Positions 9,966 to 22,382 of a stretch of DNA of 64,000 bases are shown here, piece by piece. The DNA lies in NCBI GenBank assembly GCA_023052935.1, contig CM041292.1, positions 141,511,143 through 141,575,142 of the forward strand, in the 5' to 3' direction. The translations under genes and the position numbers were made by a program. The notes beneath the pieces are model-generated. The model was not told the DNA's origin and did no database searches. It saw only the letters and a list, made by a program, of their open reading frames with translations. The DNA comes from Piezodorus guildinii. Its lineage: Eukaryota; Arthropoda; Insecta; Hemiptera; Pentatomidae. The first letter of the stretch is position 1; every line of letters begins with the position of its first letter.

Positions 9966-11668
9966 AAATGACAAGTAACCTTATGTAACTAATCCAATAT
10001 AGTAGGAAAATATTGAAATCTGACTGTACCATAAAATGTTTATATTCTTTTGTTTTAGCTGAGAGTTAATTGTTTTTTTTGTTCCTGATTCTTATGTAAT
10101 ATATAAGATTTCTTGGGTAATTATAAATATTCCAACCAAGTGATATGGGTAAAGCTTACTTTGTCACTGTTTAATCTATTTTAGTCTATGAAGCAACTGT
10201 TAGCCCAACCCCTGAAGCCTGTAACTAACAATTAGATCTCATAAACGAATCAGATAAGGAAGTAGATATCTATATTTACTTGGGCTATAAAGTTAAATCA
10301 TGGGTATTAGTAAGAATAGAAACACGCATATTACACTAATTAATTAAATAATATTTAAAAAAGTTGCATCGAGAACTGAAATCCTTTGCTGTTTGTAACA
10401 TCTAAATTTAAATCCAGGTTTGAATTTATTTTAAGTTCTACTTAAAAACACATAACAAATATTTGGTTGATAGATTTCATTCAATAAATTTTATTTAATG
10501 CTTTCATTAAGTCCCAGAAAATCAAGTGCTTTTCAACATTGAACTCTGTTGAGCCTTAGCAAAGATTTTAAGTTTTAAACTTAAGCAATTATTTCACTAC
10601 AATGCCTAATAATTTCTGTTATAAATAACGCTAATCTTATCCTTTACGAGAAAACCTAACAACGCTTAAATTTTTAAGAAAATTAGTTTAATGTTGTCGA
10701 AAAAAAGACGATGGGCTGAAGGATTGTAATATATGTACTTTTAACTTTATTTTTTTTATTAATATATTTAAAAATATTTCTTATGTCTAGTATTGATATG
10801 TGAACGTTCGTTTATGACATCTCTATTTTTATATTACTTGATTCGGTTTGTGGTCATTTCAAATATTGTTGGAGTCATTTCGTATTTCTAAGAAGACCAA
10901 TGAATGTCTTGCTATTTCCGTTCTTATGTTTATGTTGCCAGCTCAAGATTAAAGATATTTCAGGACATGAAATTTATGGGCTATTAGAAATGAGTGACTT
11001 TCCTACGTATGTTCACATTTCTTGGTTATTAAAGCTTTCGTTAAAGGAGACATTTAAAATTATTACATTATAAGTAAAGGCATATTAACCATTTCAGCAA
11101 AACAGGTAGAAATAGGCTCAGTCGTTTAGAGAAATCTGTATTTATTTAAATATATTAACTATTTTTAAATTTTAATGCAGACATACTTATAAATGAAAAG
11201 TATACTCATCGATTCGGCGAACATATAGTATGCATTTTGAAATTTTCATATGTGTTTTTTATTGTTTATATTGATTTTTCCGGAAGAAACATATATTCAT
11301 GATAAAAAAAAAAAAAAATGGTTATTAATTCTTCAGAAAATTTATGTTACAACAATTTCATTTTGATTCTATGCTTTGGGCCTTTACTCCGTCATCAGGG
11401 CCTATTTCCATTACATTATTTTGTATGATTTCTGATAATTGTTCCCTAAAAAATTTCCAATTTTCTTTATATGGTTTTGCCGTTTTACATAAAAATATTC
11501 AGCATTATTATACAATATATTAAGCCATTTTACATATAAATATTATATTAATTGTTTATCCGGCAAAAATATATATTCATAATTGATGATATGGTTCATA
11601 GTATTTCTAGAAATTTATTTTATATTCGGGGCTTTCCACATCTTCAGAACTCATATATTTTATTTTTT
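9966..11668. other. AT-rich DNA; two short CTGAWGA-type motifs near its right end
   Basis: No genes were recognised. On the minus strand, CTGATGA near 11390 and CTGAAGATGTGG near 11640, each followed by a short complementary block, resemble the motif in the palindrome at 53.9 kb. Confidence 0.45.
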
Positions 11669-12694
11669 CCTCTGGTATTGGGGTTTTCCATAGAGCCAAT
11701 AATAGTAAATTATTGATAAATATTCACCCATTAGAAGTAGTATTGCTATTTTTTTAGTAGTATTACATTCTAGATATCTTTTCTTTTTGATTTTAAGATC
11801 TAAGTTATACATATGACAATAATGATTTACATTATTGTTTGAGGTTGCAACTTAATTTTATTATATTACTATTATTTTGTTTATTTATTTGTAATATCTA
11901 TTGGTATTTTTTTTTTGTTTTTATACTCTGAGAAATTAAAGTTTTTATTTTATTGGGTTGTTTCACATGAAATGTCGGTTTTTATAGTTTCTGAAATACA
12001 TAAAGGATTACCTCTGGTATTGGGGTTTTCCATAGAGCCAATAATAGTAAATTATTGATAAATATTCACCCATTAGAAGTAGTATTGCTATTTTTTTAGT
12101 AGTATTACATTCTAGATATCTTTTCTTTTTGATTTTAAGATCTAAGTTATACATATGACAATAATGATTTACATTATTGTTTGAGGTTGCAACTTAATTT
12201 ATTATTATTACTATTATTTTGTTTATTTATTTGTAATATCTATTGGTATTTTTTTTTTGTTTTTATACTCTGAGAAATTAAAGTTTTTATTTTATTGGGT
12301 TGTTTCACATGAAATGTCGGTTTTTATAGTTTCTGAAATACATAAAGGATTACCTCTGGTATTGGGGTTTTCCATAGAGCCAATAATAGTAAATTATTGA
12401 TAAATATTCACCCATTAGAAGTAGTATTGCTATTTTTTTAGTAGTATTACATTCTAGATATCTTTTCTTTTTGATTTTAAGATCTAAGTTATACATATGA
12501 CAATAATGATTTACATTATTGTTTGAGGTTGCAACTTAATTTATTATTATTACTATTATTTTGTTTATTTATTTGTAATATCTATTGGTATTTTTTTTTT
12601 GTTTTTATACTCTGAGAAATTAAAGTTTTTATTTTATTGGGTTGTTTCACATGAAATGTCGGTTTTTATAGTTTCTGAAATACATAAAGGATTT
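11669..12694 (+). repeat. three tandem 342-bp units, each containing a mariner 5' end
   Basis: Units start at 11669, 12011 and 12353 with CCTCTGGTATTGGGG. Each contains about 285 bp of AT-rich flank plus roughly the first 58 bp of a mariner, with TTGGGTTGTTTCACATGAAA at 11953, 12295 and 12637. Units two and three appear identical where compared; unit one differs slightly in a TTATTATTA stretch near 11855. Because the unit spans a transposon-flank junction, the triplication followed the mariner insertion. Confidence 0.95.
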
Positions 12695-13533
12695 TGCAGG
12701 TCTCTGTCGTTTTCTTCCCAATGTTTACACATTTAAAGTAATCAGTTACTAATCCTCTACCTTTGTATTATAAACATTAGCTTCCCAATCAATTACTCAC
12801 TTTTTAGTATACCATCAAATATGAACATGGAAACACGCGATTTTCAAGTAATATTTTTGTATGAGTTTAAACTCGGCCATTCAGCAGCTGAGGCCGCTAG
12901 AAATATTTGCAAGGCGTTTGGGGAATGTGTTAATGAACGGACCATTCGCCGTTGGTTTGCTAAGTTTTCAGCTAGGGATACCGACTTGGAAAACGTGGCC
13001 CGAGGAAGACCTCGGTCCGTAATAGACAACGATGTCCTCAAACATACAGTAGAAGGAAACCCCTACCACACAATTAAAGGACTCTCTAAATGCAGGTGCA
13101 TCTACCGTTTCCAGACATTTAAAGTGTATTGGGAAAGTAATAAAGCTCATGATTTCACTGAGCGGCAGCAAGACAATATGTCTCAAAACTTACCTTGCAA
13201 AAATTAAAAGAACTGGGCTACGAAGTTCTTCCGCACCCACCATATTCTCCTGACTTGTCTCCAACAGATTACCACCTGTTCAGGAATTTAGACAACTTCG
13301 TCAAAGGAAAACTTTTTGAAACTGATGGTCAAGTGAAAAATGCGTTTTCAGATTTTGTTTCACTTCAAAGCTCAGAGTTTTTCAGTTCGGGGATAAAAAA
13401 GTTGGTGTCACGTTGGGAAGAATGTGTAGAAAAAGAAGGTAAATACTTCTAATAAAATTATCTTGTTTTCATATCGTATTTTTAATAAAAATCCTTTATC
13501 TTGAAAACGGACATTTCATGTGACACAACCCAA
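12637..13533 (+). mobile_element. mariner transposon, internally deleted (copy 1 of a deleted lineage)
   Basis: The inverted repeats begin TTGGGTTGTTTCACATGAAA and, at the right end on the minus strand, TTGGGTTGTGTCACATGAAA, with TA flanks at 12635-12636 and 13534-13535. The length is 897 bp against about 1.3 kb for full mariners. It shares its internal deletion with the copy at 56425-57347. Confidence 0.93.
12821..13452 (+). pseudogene. mariner transposase remnant, deleted and frameshifted
   Basis: The N-terminal frame (12821-13207) begins MNMETRDFQVIFLYEFKLG and holds the first helix-turn-helix (SAAEAARNI, TIRRWFAKF). It shifts frame after the IKGLS region, and remnants of the TERQQD segment follow out of frame. 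The C-terminal frame (to 13452) carries LQKLKELGYEVLPHPPYS, SPTDYHLF with the third catalytic aspartate, and VSRWEECVEKEGKYF. The central catalytic part, including the first two aspartates, is absent. No active protein is expected. Confidence 0.9.
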
Positions 13534-13535
13534 TA

Positions 13536-16004
13536 ATTTTCTTGTAATATTGTTTTAAAGGGACTAGTCCCATAATAGATAAATAATATATGTTTTTTTA
13601 TAAAGAGGTTATCCCGTCATTATGTGCTGGGCAGTTTCATTTAGTTGCATTTGTCACAGTCACAAGATTTATGAGCTCATGTTCGTTGTAGGTACACATT
13701 ACACCTACCAGGATTAGATTTAAGTCAGCAGACATTTTAATTTTTTTTTTTTTTTTTTTTGGTAGGTTAAAGTAAAAAATCCGCAGCTTTTCAAACATTC
13801 GTGGCACTAATTTTTTCAACATCGTAAAAATGATCAAAAAGAAATCCTACTATATAATGTTAATTAAATAAGCCATGAAGATGGGGAAATGTTCAGAAAA
13901 TAGAATCAAAATAGAAGTTTTGTAAATAAATTTGTGGAACAATTTCATTAATCATGTTTTGCATTCTTAATATTTACTCCGTATGCTTATATAGTTTACA
14001 ATTAATATATTTAAATTGTTATCTACATCATAATCTGACTGTTTGTATATGATTTGAAGTGTGTATATATAGTTTAGGATAAAAGTGAACAAAAGGCCGT
14101 GATGATAACAGGGGGGCCTGTCATCAAATAGCTTCTCTGGATTACACCACCTCATCAGCCACTCTTTATCATCATCCGGCTTTTCATTCCTTACAATTTT
14201 CATGAGGAAAATCTTTCTACCATTTTCCTAACGGAGAATTATCTATCCCAGGGTATTTTTTTTCAGGCTTTGAAGAAGAGTTTTAGATTTAGCTGGTCCG
14301 TTTTTTTTTTTCGTTGGAATTTCCCTGATTAAATATTATGAGAGTAGTAATTGGTATCATACTAAAGGATTATTAAATACATTCATTTAAAGAGAATAGT
14401 TGGATAATATTCATTTAACACATCACAACAAAAACTATTACAATATCTAAAAAGAATTAGTAGAACTATGGTCTTTCAAACTGTCAGTCTAGAGGCGACC
14501 TGTTTTATTTTAATTTTACAAATTATATAACTTAGGTCACAAATTCTACTACTACATTAAAAAAAAAAAAAATCATATATTATATCATATATATTATATT
14601 AGACACATTTCAATCATAATTGTATTCCTTTACAAATCTTTATTTAGAAAGTCCTACTATTTTACAATAATTGTAAATAGCCAACCACTTTTTACCATCA
14701 TAATATTTTATAATTATCACTTCTTCAACGTTCCGACAGGTTTTTCTAATTTCAGACAAAATTAAAGATGTAGCCAGAAAATGAAATGTATTCTCTGTTC
14801 ACTTGTATTATGTATTATTGCATAATAGAATACATAATTATCCACTTGTATTGTGTATTACACAGCAACCATTACATTTTTATTTGCACAAAATCTATTA
14901 TAGTTCAGATACTCCAGTGCACACCTAAATTTAAATACTAAATAAATTTAACACTACTAAAATTTATTTTGGCATCATATGTTATGTGTCATATAATCAT
15001 GATTAAAATTTTAAAACCGAAGCGTTCTGTATAGATTTTAATTTATAAATTTCTGTATAGATACTATGTAATATAAAATCCCTCTAAGATTAAAGCCCGC
15101 TTATTTTTCTTATTATCGCTACTTAATTATCCTAAGAGTGTTGTCAGTTTTACAGAAGGAAGCTGTTTACATTTTTTCTCAAATAAAAACTCACAAATCT
15201 GTCTTCATTGATAAATCTACAAAATGCAACTTTAAAGATGAATGAGTTACATTTTGCACTCTTTGTGTACTCCTGTGATTCTTCCACATTTTTTATTGTT
15301 ACTTCATTAGGAATAAAATAGGAAAATTTTTTTTTTTACCGTCAACGAGACTTTCTTTCTTCTGAGTTGCACAACGGTTAACTATCGATATTCCTTATTT
15401 ATTATTAATATTTTTTCTAATTGAGAAGTAAATCGGGAATCCTGAAAAATATCGCGATTAATTATGTGCCAATTCGACGATGAAATATTATTCGGCTTAA
15501 GTTTAGTCGGAAGTTATTTATTCGTATTATACTATATTTCCAGCTAACATAATATTTATATACGCTAGAAGTTTCTGCCTTTTTTCTTTAACCGTTTAAC
15601 TTAAGGTATTAAGTGAAGCCAACAGTCCCTTATTTCATCTGTACCGATTAACTGTTTTTACAATTTTTTGTGTAGTGAGTTGATAAGTCCGGTTTTTCAT
15701 GAAAACCTCTGTAGATATTTCAAATCTGTTCGTTACTATAGCATGTGTAGTTCTGTGTGAAGTGTAATCCAGCTGATGTACTGCAAGATTTAGTTATAGT
15801 TCTCAAAGTTATTGACCTTAAAATTTTGCTTTTATCTTTCATTTTTTTTTTCCCCCATATTTCTGTTAGGCTTTGGTATGTGCAAGTGTTCCATTTATGT
15901 TAATGTTTTAATTTTGAACGTCTTTAAAATGTTAAGTATATAAGTTAATTTTATTTTCAATTGTCTTCTTAAAACATTTACTATTTAAATTTAAAAACCT
16001 ACGT
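13536..16004. other. AT-rich DNA with homopolymer runs; nothing recognised
   Basis: Poly-T occurs at about 13740-13760. A short palindrome (ATTATGTATT ... AATACATAAT) lies at about 14806-14838. No coding or RNA gene was recognised. Confidence 0.5.
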
Positions 16005-16659
16005 TTCGGAGTATTCATCTATCTTCAAGATTCATTAAAAATATAACATATAGTTTTGGATCACAACTAACAGTTCTCGATACATTTTTACTACTCCGTC
16101 TTTAGTTTATTTGTTGCTTGATCGATGATATCTAATTGCTATAATAATTAAATATTATTTCCCGACATATTGCAACTTTATACCTAATAGTTTCTTTAGT
16201 TCCATGCCGGCTAACTGTTCAGTTGATATTGCATTAGCGGTACTGCAGTGCCCTGCAGCCTGGTTACACTAGTCGATTGGCCTGATGTATGGCTGCATTA
16301 AGTTCCTGCGCTGCTCGAACATGGGGATTGCACAAGGGACATCCTCTGGCTGTACACTACTCGTGTTTATGTTACTGTTGTCACACCTTAGGGCTATTAG
16401 TAGAGGCTTAGTACTTGATTGGTTATATCCATTCTGTATTTTGTAATCAATGAGCAAAGAGAAATTCATAATAAAAATGTAATTTAAAATGTTTCCACAT
16501 GCTTATCGGAAACATTTACATACTTCTACATTGTTGTTCGAAGTTCCTGAAGGACGCCTCCAGTTAACATTGAGGAAATTACAGATTAGTGTAAATCGAA
16601 TTAATAAATGAAAGTTGTACGATGATTATGGTAAAATTATGGCTATAATGCAACTATTT

Positions 16660-17405
16660 GTTTGTTTGTTTAGGTTTTAAGGCGTAAAACCCTAAGGTCA
16701 TCAACGCCTAGACACTATATGCATATTCAACCTTTATAAGAAAGAACTATTAGGTAATGGGTGATTGAGAGAAAGAAAGAAAAAAAATAAATAATACATA
16801 AATAAAAAAAAAAAAAAAATAATAAAAAAATAAAATAAATAAAGAAAAAAAAATATTTTTATGTAAACTATAGTTTAAAAAGCTAATACTAGTAATGCTA
16901 ACTGACTAGGAATGGTCTTTATAATTTCGATAATAATGATTGCTCCTTAAGAAAATCAAAAACTAATTCAATGGTTTTCTCTCTATCACCCAGCACCGCT
17001 GAAATATTCGGGCTTAGTCCAATTTTATTCAGGTGTGATGAATAATAAGGGCATTCTTGAAAAATATGCCGAATGGTAAGGGTTCCATCACAGTGCTGGC
17101 ATCGGGGCACCGGCTGCCTAGCAAAAAGATAAGAGTGCGTCAGCCGCGAGTGTCCTATCCTTAGCCGGGTCAACGCGACCTCCTCCCTCCGGCTGTTACG
17201 GCTAGATGTAGACCAGGGTTTCACCGTTTGTTTTATATGCTTCAGTTTGCTTACCTGGCTATCGTCCCACATTTTCTGCCATCGGTCATCTTCTTGCTTT
17301 CTGAGCGGTTCACTGAGTTCAGACGGTGTCAAGATGGCTGTTCCTCTCCCTGGCAGTGTGAGCGCCTGCTTCGCTGCCCGGTCCGCAAGCTCGTTACCGG
17401 TAATA
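16660..17405 (-). mobile_element. I/Jockey-group non-LTR retrotransposon with RNase H, 5'-truncated
   Basis: The minus strand runs from the end of an RNase H domain through the C-terminal region to a 3' UTR. That UTR carries a potential stem-loop, GGCGTTGATGACC...TTTTACGCC, and an AAACCTAAACAAACAAAC tail near 16660. The same terminal hairpin appears at 27.7 kb (minus) and 46.93 kb (plus). The 5' truncation lies near 17405. Confidence 0.8.
16919..17404 (-). pseudogene. C-terminus of an RNase H-bearing retrotransposon ORF2
   Basis: The frame begins inside the RNase H domain (GNELADRAAKQA, holding the conserved aspartate near the domain end). It continues with TRLRIGHSRLTHSYLF and CQHCDGTLTIRHIFQECPYY, a CCHC-like metal-binding tail typical of I and Jockey-group elements. 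It stops after DFLKEQSLLSKL. The last about 160 residues look intact, but reverse transcriptase and endonuclease are missing through truncation. Confidence 0.85.
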
Positions 17406-17784
17406 ATGCAACTAGTTTAATTACCATTTTGAAACTAATTGAATTTGTTTGCTTGAAGGATGTTATTTCCCATTTTCAGCCCACTTTTCTTTTCTTAGGA
17501 GCAATATTATATCGTCTCATTTTAAAACCAAATCAAGTGTTATGCATATATTAATAATTTCCTTTAAAAAACATTAATATTCACAATTGTTGTGAGATCC
17601 ATAATTTTTATGTATATTTGTTCTTAGTCTTAAATGTTCATCCTGGTCTCTTTCGAAGGGCTTTATACCCTGACTTGTGTTTCAATCGATACCGTATTGA
17701 TTATCTTTTAAATCGATCGGGTGGTCCCATAGTGTTGGGGCAGATGGTACTGGAAAGAGCTGGAGCCACTGAGTAACCAAATTA

Positions 17785-18015
17785 AAGGAAGAAATTGTGA
17801 AAATTCAATATTTAAGCCTTGTCACACTCATTCCAATATTCAATCAGTATAAAACCTATATGAAATTAAAGTCATCCTATTTTATATAAATATAGTTGGT
17901 TTAATCAAAATCTTTTAAGTATTTATCGAGAGATATTGCAAAGAAGTGAATGGTACAAAGTGGCTCTTTTTGTTATTTTATTTTGGTAAAAAAGCTGCTG
18001 TAGTATCTCACGTAC
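17785..18015 (+). repeat. dispersed AT-rich repeat (GGAAGAAA family), diverged copy
   Basis: GGAAGAAATTGTGAAAATTC followed by ATTTAAGCCTTGTC and, about 160 bp later, GGTACAAAGTGGCT lie in the same order as at 22383-22530. Related ends occur at about 20230 (plus), 21025 (minus) and 60060 (minus). Confidence 0.55.
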
Positions 18016-18029
18016 TAAAAAAAAAAAAA

Positions 18030-18336
18030 CCTGTACCACTACAACCCATGAAGGGTCTTGGGCTCAGTACATATAGAGATTCGTACTGTTTCTAGGCCAA
18101 CGGCAGTGCAAAGAGGTGATTAGGCCTTAATCACGCTCAGCCGCCAGGTTTTTCCCCAATTATTTTGGGTACCCAATTTAGAGAGGCTGGGTCTGCCCCA
18201 GTAGGGTCTCCATACCCTAGGGTCGCCCCCCGACTGAAATAACAGAATAAATAATATTCCGCCACACCCGGGATTCGAACCCAGGACCCGGAGCACAGCA
18301 GACTAGCGCTCTATCCACTAGACCACGCCGCTCCCC
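18030..18336 (-). repeat. tRNA-derived SINE (family S2), near complete
   Basis: On the minus strand the head reads GCGTGGTCTAGTGGATAGAG (A box), then GGGTTCGAATCCCGGG (B box). A non-tRNA body follows, with CCAAGACCCTTCATGGGTTG and a terminal poly-A (poly-T on the plus strand near 18020). The tRNA-like head, body and A tail indicate a SINE rather than a tRNA gene. A more diverged copy begins at 48544. The Jockey fragment starting near 18350 abuts its head. Confidence 0.85.
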
Positions 18337-18349
18337 TTCTCACGTACTT

Positions 18350-18915
18350 ACTGATCTTAAATATGAAATTTGCTCTTAACTGTCCTTTTATGATATTCCT
18401 CTTGTCCCGGTCTAACAGATCCGCTATTTAGGACTCCTGCTTGACAAACGCCTTACATGCAATCCGCATACAAGACTGAAAAGACATGAAACTGCACGAC
18501 GTTACTCCAACACTTACTAGACAGACGCTCTAACCTTTCATTTAACTACAAAAGATTCATTTACATGACATCATATCGTATTCAATCCTTACAATCCAAA
18601 ATCCTTAATGTTCCATATGTTGCTGATTTGGCCCGTACCAGGTATCACTCCTTCCATGAAAAACTCCACTAACATCTAATCCACCAAAATCCCAATCTAA
18701 TCAATTAATTTGAATCCTTGCTTCCTCTTTAATTCCTGATACTCCTCCGAGACGTTTCTAAAGAAAATGTCCTCGAGATCTTGTTTAGACTCACTACTAA
18801 AGAGTACTGCCAATGGGCAGTTTCTCTTTATGTTTATTACATGTGTTTTATCATTTCAGTATAATTACTTTTGTATTTTATACAGTTAACAATTTCTATA
18901 AAAATATATTTTTTT
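18350..18915 (+). mobile_element. Jockey-like J1 retrotransposon fragment with internal deletions
   Basis: QIRYLGLLLDKRLTCNPHTR is followed by short frameshifted pieces of the J1 C-terminus (AADLAR-like and CTCCGAGACG). The J1 3' UTR (GTACTGCCAATGGGCAG near 18806) and a TATTTTTTTAAAAA tail come next. Several internal segments present at 3.8-4.4 kb are missing. Confidence 0.8.
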
Positions 18916-19329
18916 AAAAACATGAAATTTAAGATTTTATGGCTTTTCGTTTATGAGCTAGACTTACGATATACAAAACCGACCTTGGTGTGAAACATCA
19001 TCATTTCGACTTTAGGAAACCTAAGTGATTTTCATCTGAATGTACCTAACCTAAGTGGTCTAAGTGATTGCAATATATTCCCTTCATATATATTTCATAA
19101 ATATATATGTGTAAGTAAAATGCAATCTATATTTATAAAAAAAGGACCATTTAACTTACAGTACCAGTGTAATGTATTTTGAATCGAAGCCACATTCCAG
19201 TTAACCGCCTTCGGAACATAAGAAAACTACTCCCTCCGTTTTGGTTGTTGCCCTAACTCCATTTAGTTTCGATTCCACACGTAGCCAATAAAGTGAGTTG
19301 GCTCCAAACATTTCAGCAGTGGAATGACA

Positions 19330-19690
19330 GGAGCGATATTGCCGCTATGATCGATGCTGGAGCAGAACGTGGCTCCAGCAACAGGTGCTCTGCGGCACAA
19401 ATCTTGGCCCCTCCAGGGTCGATGGCTACAGCTACCTCTCCATGAATCTTTTATATCTCCCCATCTATCAGCATCCCTATAAAGTTAAGTCTCATCTCGG
19501 CTCTATCTATATGTACCTTATCTACTATTTACTACCCTTATTAAGTCTCTTCATTTTATTAGTTTTAATGATCTGTATTAAGGGATATCGTTGCTAACTA
19601 AGCTTTATACGTAGTCACCATATCCGATTAATGGGCTTTTTTTGGGGTAGCTGTTTTCTTGCGATAATAAAAAGAAAGAAAGACAAGTAA
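19330..19690 (+). repeat. unidentified GC-richer segment ending in an A-rich tail
   Basis: The first about 120 bases are clearly richer in GC than the surroundings, with CTGGAGCAGAACGTGGCTCC as a short self-complementary block. The end is AATAAAAAGAAAGAAAGAC. That shape suggests the 3' end of a retroposed sequence, possibly a non-LTR element. A 70-codon frame (19385-19597) has no recognisable motif. Confidence 0.35.
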
Positions 19691-19994
19691 TAGTACATCC
19701 GCCAGTATTACCAGTCCTCTAGTTCAAGTACATTCAATTATTAAATTCGAGTAAACAAATAATCACTTTTATCATTTTTTATGAAAACGTACATCCTCAT
19801 CGCATACATTTTTCCTCACTTCATTGTTGGATTTGATAATACCTTTTGTACTTTTAAAACTTATATATTTTCCATTTTGTATCATATTTATTTTAATGAT
19901 GGAAGAATATTTTACTCTTTGTATAAATTAAGGAGAAGTTGAGGGTGCAGTCCAGTCATTTAACTTTAACTGAGAAATTTTATTATTTGACATC

Positions 19995-20265
19995 TTTTAA
20001 TTACTCTGCATTACCTTTTCCAAATATTTATAAATAAAATACTTTCTTAAAATCTTTACCTATCCATCGGTATCTATAGCATTATTCTTATTAGCATAAA
20101 AAAATATTTCTGTTTCGAACATCTTGTTTAAGAATGTTTGAATATGAAATAACAATTTTTAAACAACACTAACTAGTAGAAATCGTGAATTATTTCTTAC
20201 CAATATAATTAAACGTGCTTTAGAGGAAGAAATTTTCGATATTTGGCATTACAGCTTTATCATAC
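19995..20265 (+). repeat. left arm of a large diverged inverted repeat
   Basis: The arm begins TTAATTACTCTGCATTACC and contains TTCTTATTAGCATAAAAAA and GTGCTTTAGAGGAAGAAATT. Each block has its reverse complement, in mirrored order, in the right arm at 20990-21275. Arms are about 270 bp and spacer about 725 bp. Confidence 0.7.
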
Positions 20266-20989
20266 TATTACTCAGAAAAAATCTATTTAATTTTACACTA
20301 ATATAAGGAAGTTTTCAAGAAATCATAGAAAGGTACAAAATGGAGGGCATTAACTGGCATATTTGATTAGTCGATTTGGGTGAAGAAGCTTTTGTTTATA
20401 TCGGAAGTTCTGTTTCGTACAACTTTTGTTTTTCAGTTACGTACTACACGTTTGCTTGGTTATTTGCATAGATACATATAGATACTTGATTATTTAGACT
20501 CAGGGTACTCTAAAGATTGTATTTTCGTTGGAAATTCCATTATGAAAATGATCCAATACGTAATCAAATTTTATTAAGACATCATCTAAAATATATAATT
20601 TATTTATATTTATTACTTACTATATATTTCGAATGTAGGTAAATAAAAGTAAAAATGTATTTATTTTTAGTATAAAATACGAATTCGTCACAGAATAATA
20701 TATTATGGAATAAAGTATAATTGACAATACTCCTACAAAATAATTTTGCATTTTTTATTTTTGTTTGTTTTCCTTTTGTAATGATTGCACTTCACAATAT
20801 AGAAAGGATATAGATTATATTACTACAATTAGAAGTATTTGCAACAAAATATAATAACTAGCCTAGTTCTCAAGTCGTTTAATGGTTTAAATTAAGGAGT
20901 CAGAGATTTTATTTTTCAAATATATTTTGGTGTAAAATTAAATAGGCTTTAATATCATGTATGTTTTGTTCTGATTAATCGTATGACAG

Positions 20990-21275
20990 GGTTGAAATGC
21001 CAAATTTAATCAATTTCTTCCTCCAAAGCACTTTTAATTTTATTAGTTAGTCATAATTCACAACTTCTACTTGTTAGTAATGTTTAAAAATGGTTGTTTC
21101 ATGTTTATCCATTCTTAAACTATTTTAATTTTGATACATAATTATTTCTTTCAGTTAATATTTTTTATGCTAATAAGAATTATAACATAAATGTCGCTGA
21201 CAAGATAAAGGTTTTATTAAATATGTTATTCAACATTTATATTTTCAGAAGGTAATGCAGAGTAATTAAAAAGCC
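20990..21275 (-). repeat. right arm of a large diverged inverted repeat
   Basis: It carries TTTCTTCCTCCAAAGCAC, TTTTTTATGCTAATAAGAA and GGTAATGCAGAGTAATTAA, the mirrored blocks of the left arm. Identity by eye is roughly two thirds to three quarters, so the structure is old. Confidence 0.7.
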
Positions 21276-21279
21276 ATAA

Positions 21280-22382
21280 ACTTAAATGATTTTTGTACAT
21301 GATAATTTTTACTGTGATATTACTTACATAATCTATAATTAAGATTTTCGTTGAAAATATATAATTTTCTAGCTTTAGATCATATCTTTAATAAACACTT
21401 TATTTCAAGAAGCGAGGTTAGTGAGGGATGTGTTGCGCGTACGGAAATGTTGATGAGTATTGTTGATTTTCTCATCGACCCAACTAAGCTATATTACTTA
21501 AAGAAATATATTCTTTTTAATATGAGTGAACTATCACAAACTATTTTTACTACTTTCAAATTCCTCTATCTGAAGATAGGAAATAAGAAAACTTTTGAAA
21601 TATAGTTACTTTTATTATCTTCTTAGAGCTTATTTTCGGCCGTAATGTTTCTCATCTCTATTTCCTCCGAGTTCATTGACACAAGCTGACGTCTGCTTGT
21701 TCATCTTTCTCCCGTCACGATTGTAAATAACTTCCTCGAAATTATATGTATACACAGATACCACAGGAAATTTGATGTTGCTTAATCACTTGTCAGGGAA
21801 TATTCTATTCTTTTAATATTATCATACATTACGTGTATCATTATATGTTTTCGTATTTTAATTTATTATTTAAGTTTTAATAATTATTAATAAAGTCTAG
21901 TGAGCGCAACTCGCGACTTCCTCTTACCTCTGTTGTTTAAATCAATTTAAGAACTTTTAAATAAAGTTTGATGTGAGAGTTTCGATAGAAACATATGTTT
22001 TAGATTAAATATTCTATTATGTTATTATATACAACAATTACTTACTCTTTATTATCATCTTATACAAATTCGTGTTAAAAATAACATATTTTTTTTTCTA
22101 AAATATGTAGCTTTACAACAGTATATTATACATCTATATTAATATTATTATGTTCTTGTTTTTTTATAAGCTATTATTATACAAATCCCTTTGGTCATAT
22201 ATCGTAACGTTGATTATCAATTTTATGGAAAAAAAAAATGTAAATATGTTTGCTCTTTTCTCCTTTAGTTGGTTGTCAATCAACCAAGTCAAATCCGTTT
22301 AACCTTGTTTGTTTAGATATTTTTATTGAATGCAAACAAGGTGATATGGCTATTTTTTTCGGATCCTTAAAACTAAAGGTAC
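21280..22382. other. AT-rich DNA with one small hairpin
   Basis: ACCTTGTTTG at 22302 pairs with CAAACAAGGT ending at about 22343, a 10-bp stem. No genes were recognised. CTGAAGATAGG near 21570 belongs to the CTGAWGA motif series described in the findings. Confidence 0.45.

Noticed and set aside
18262..18336. A tRNA gene on the minus strand with good A and B boxes
   Set aside because: It is followed directly by a long non-tRNA body and a poly-A tail, and a second copy with the same body exists at 48.5 kb, so it is a SINE head.
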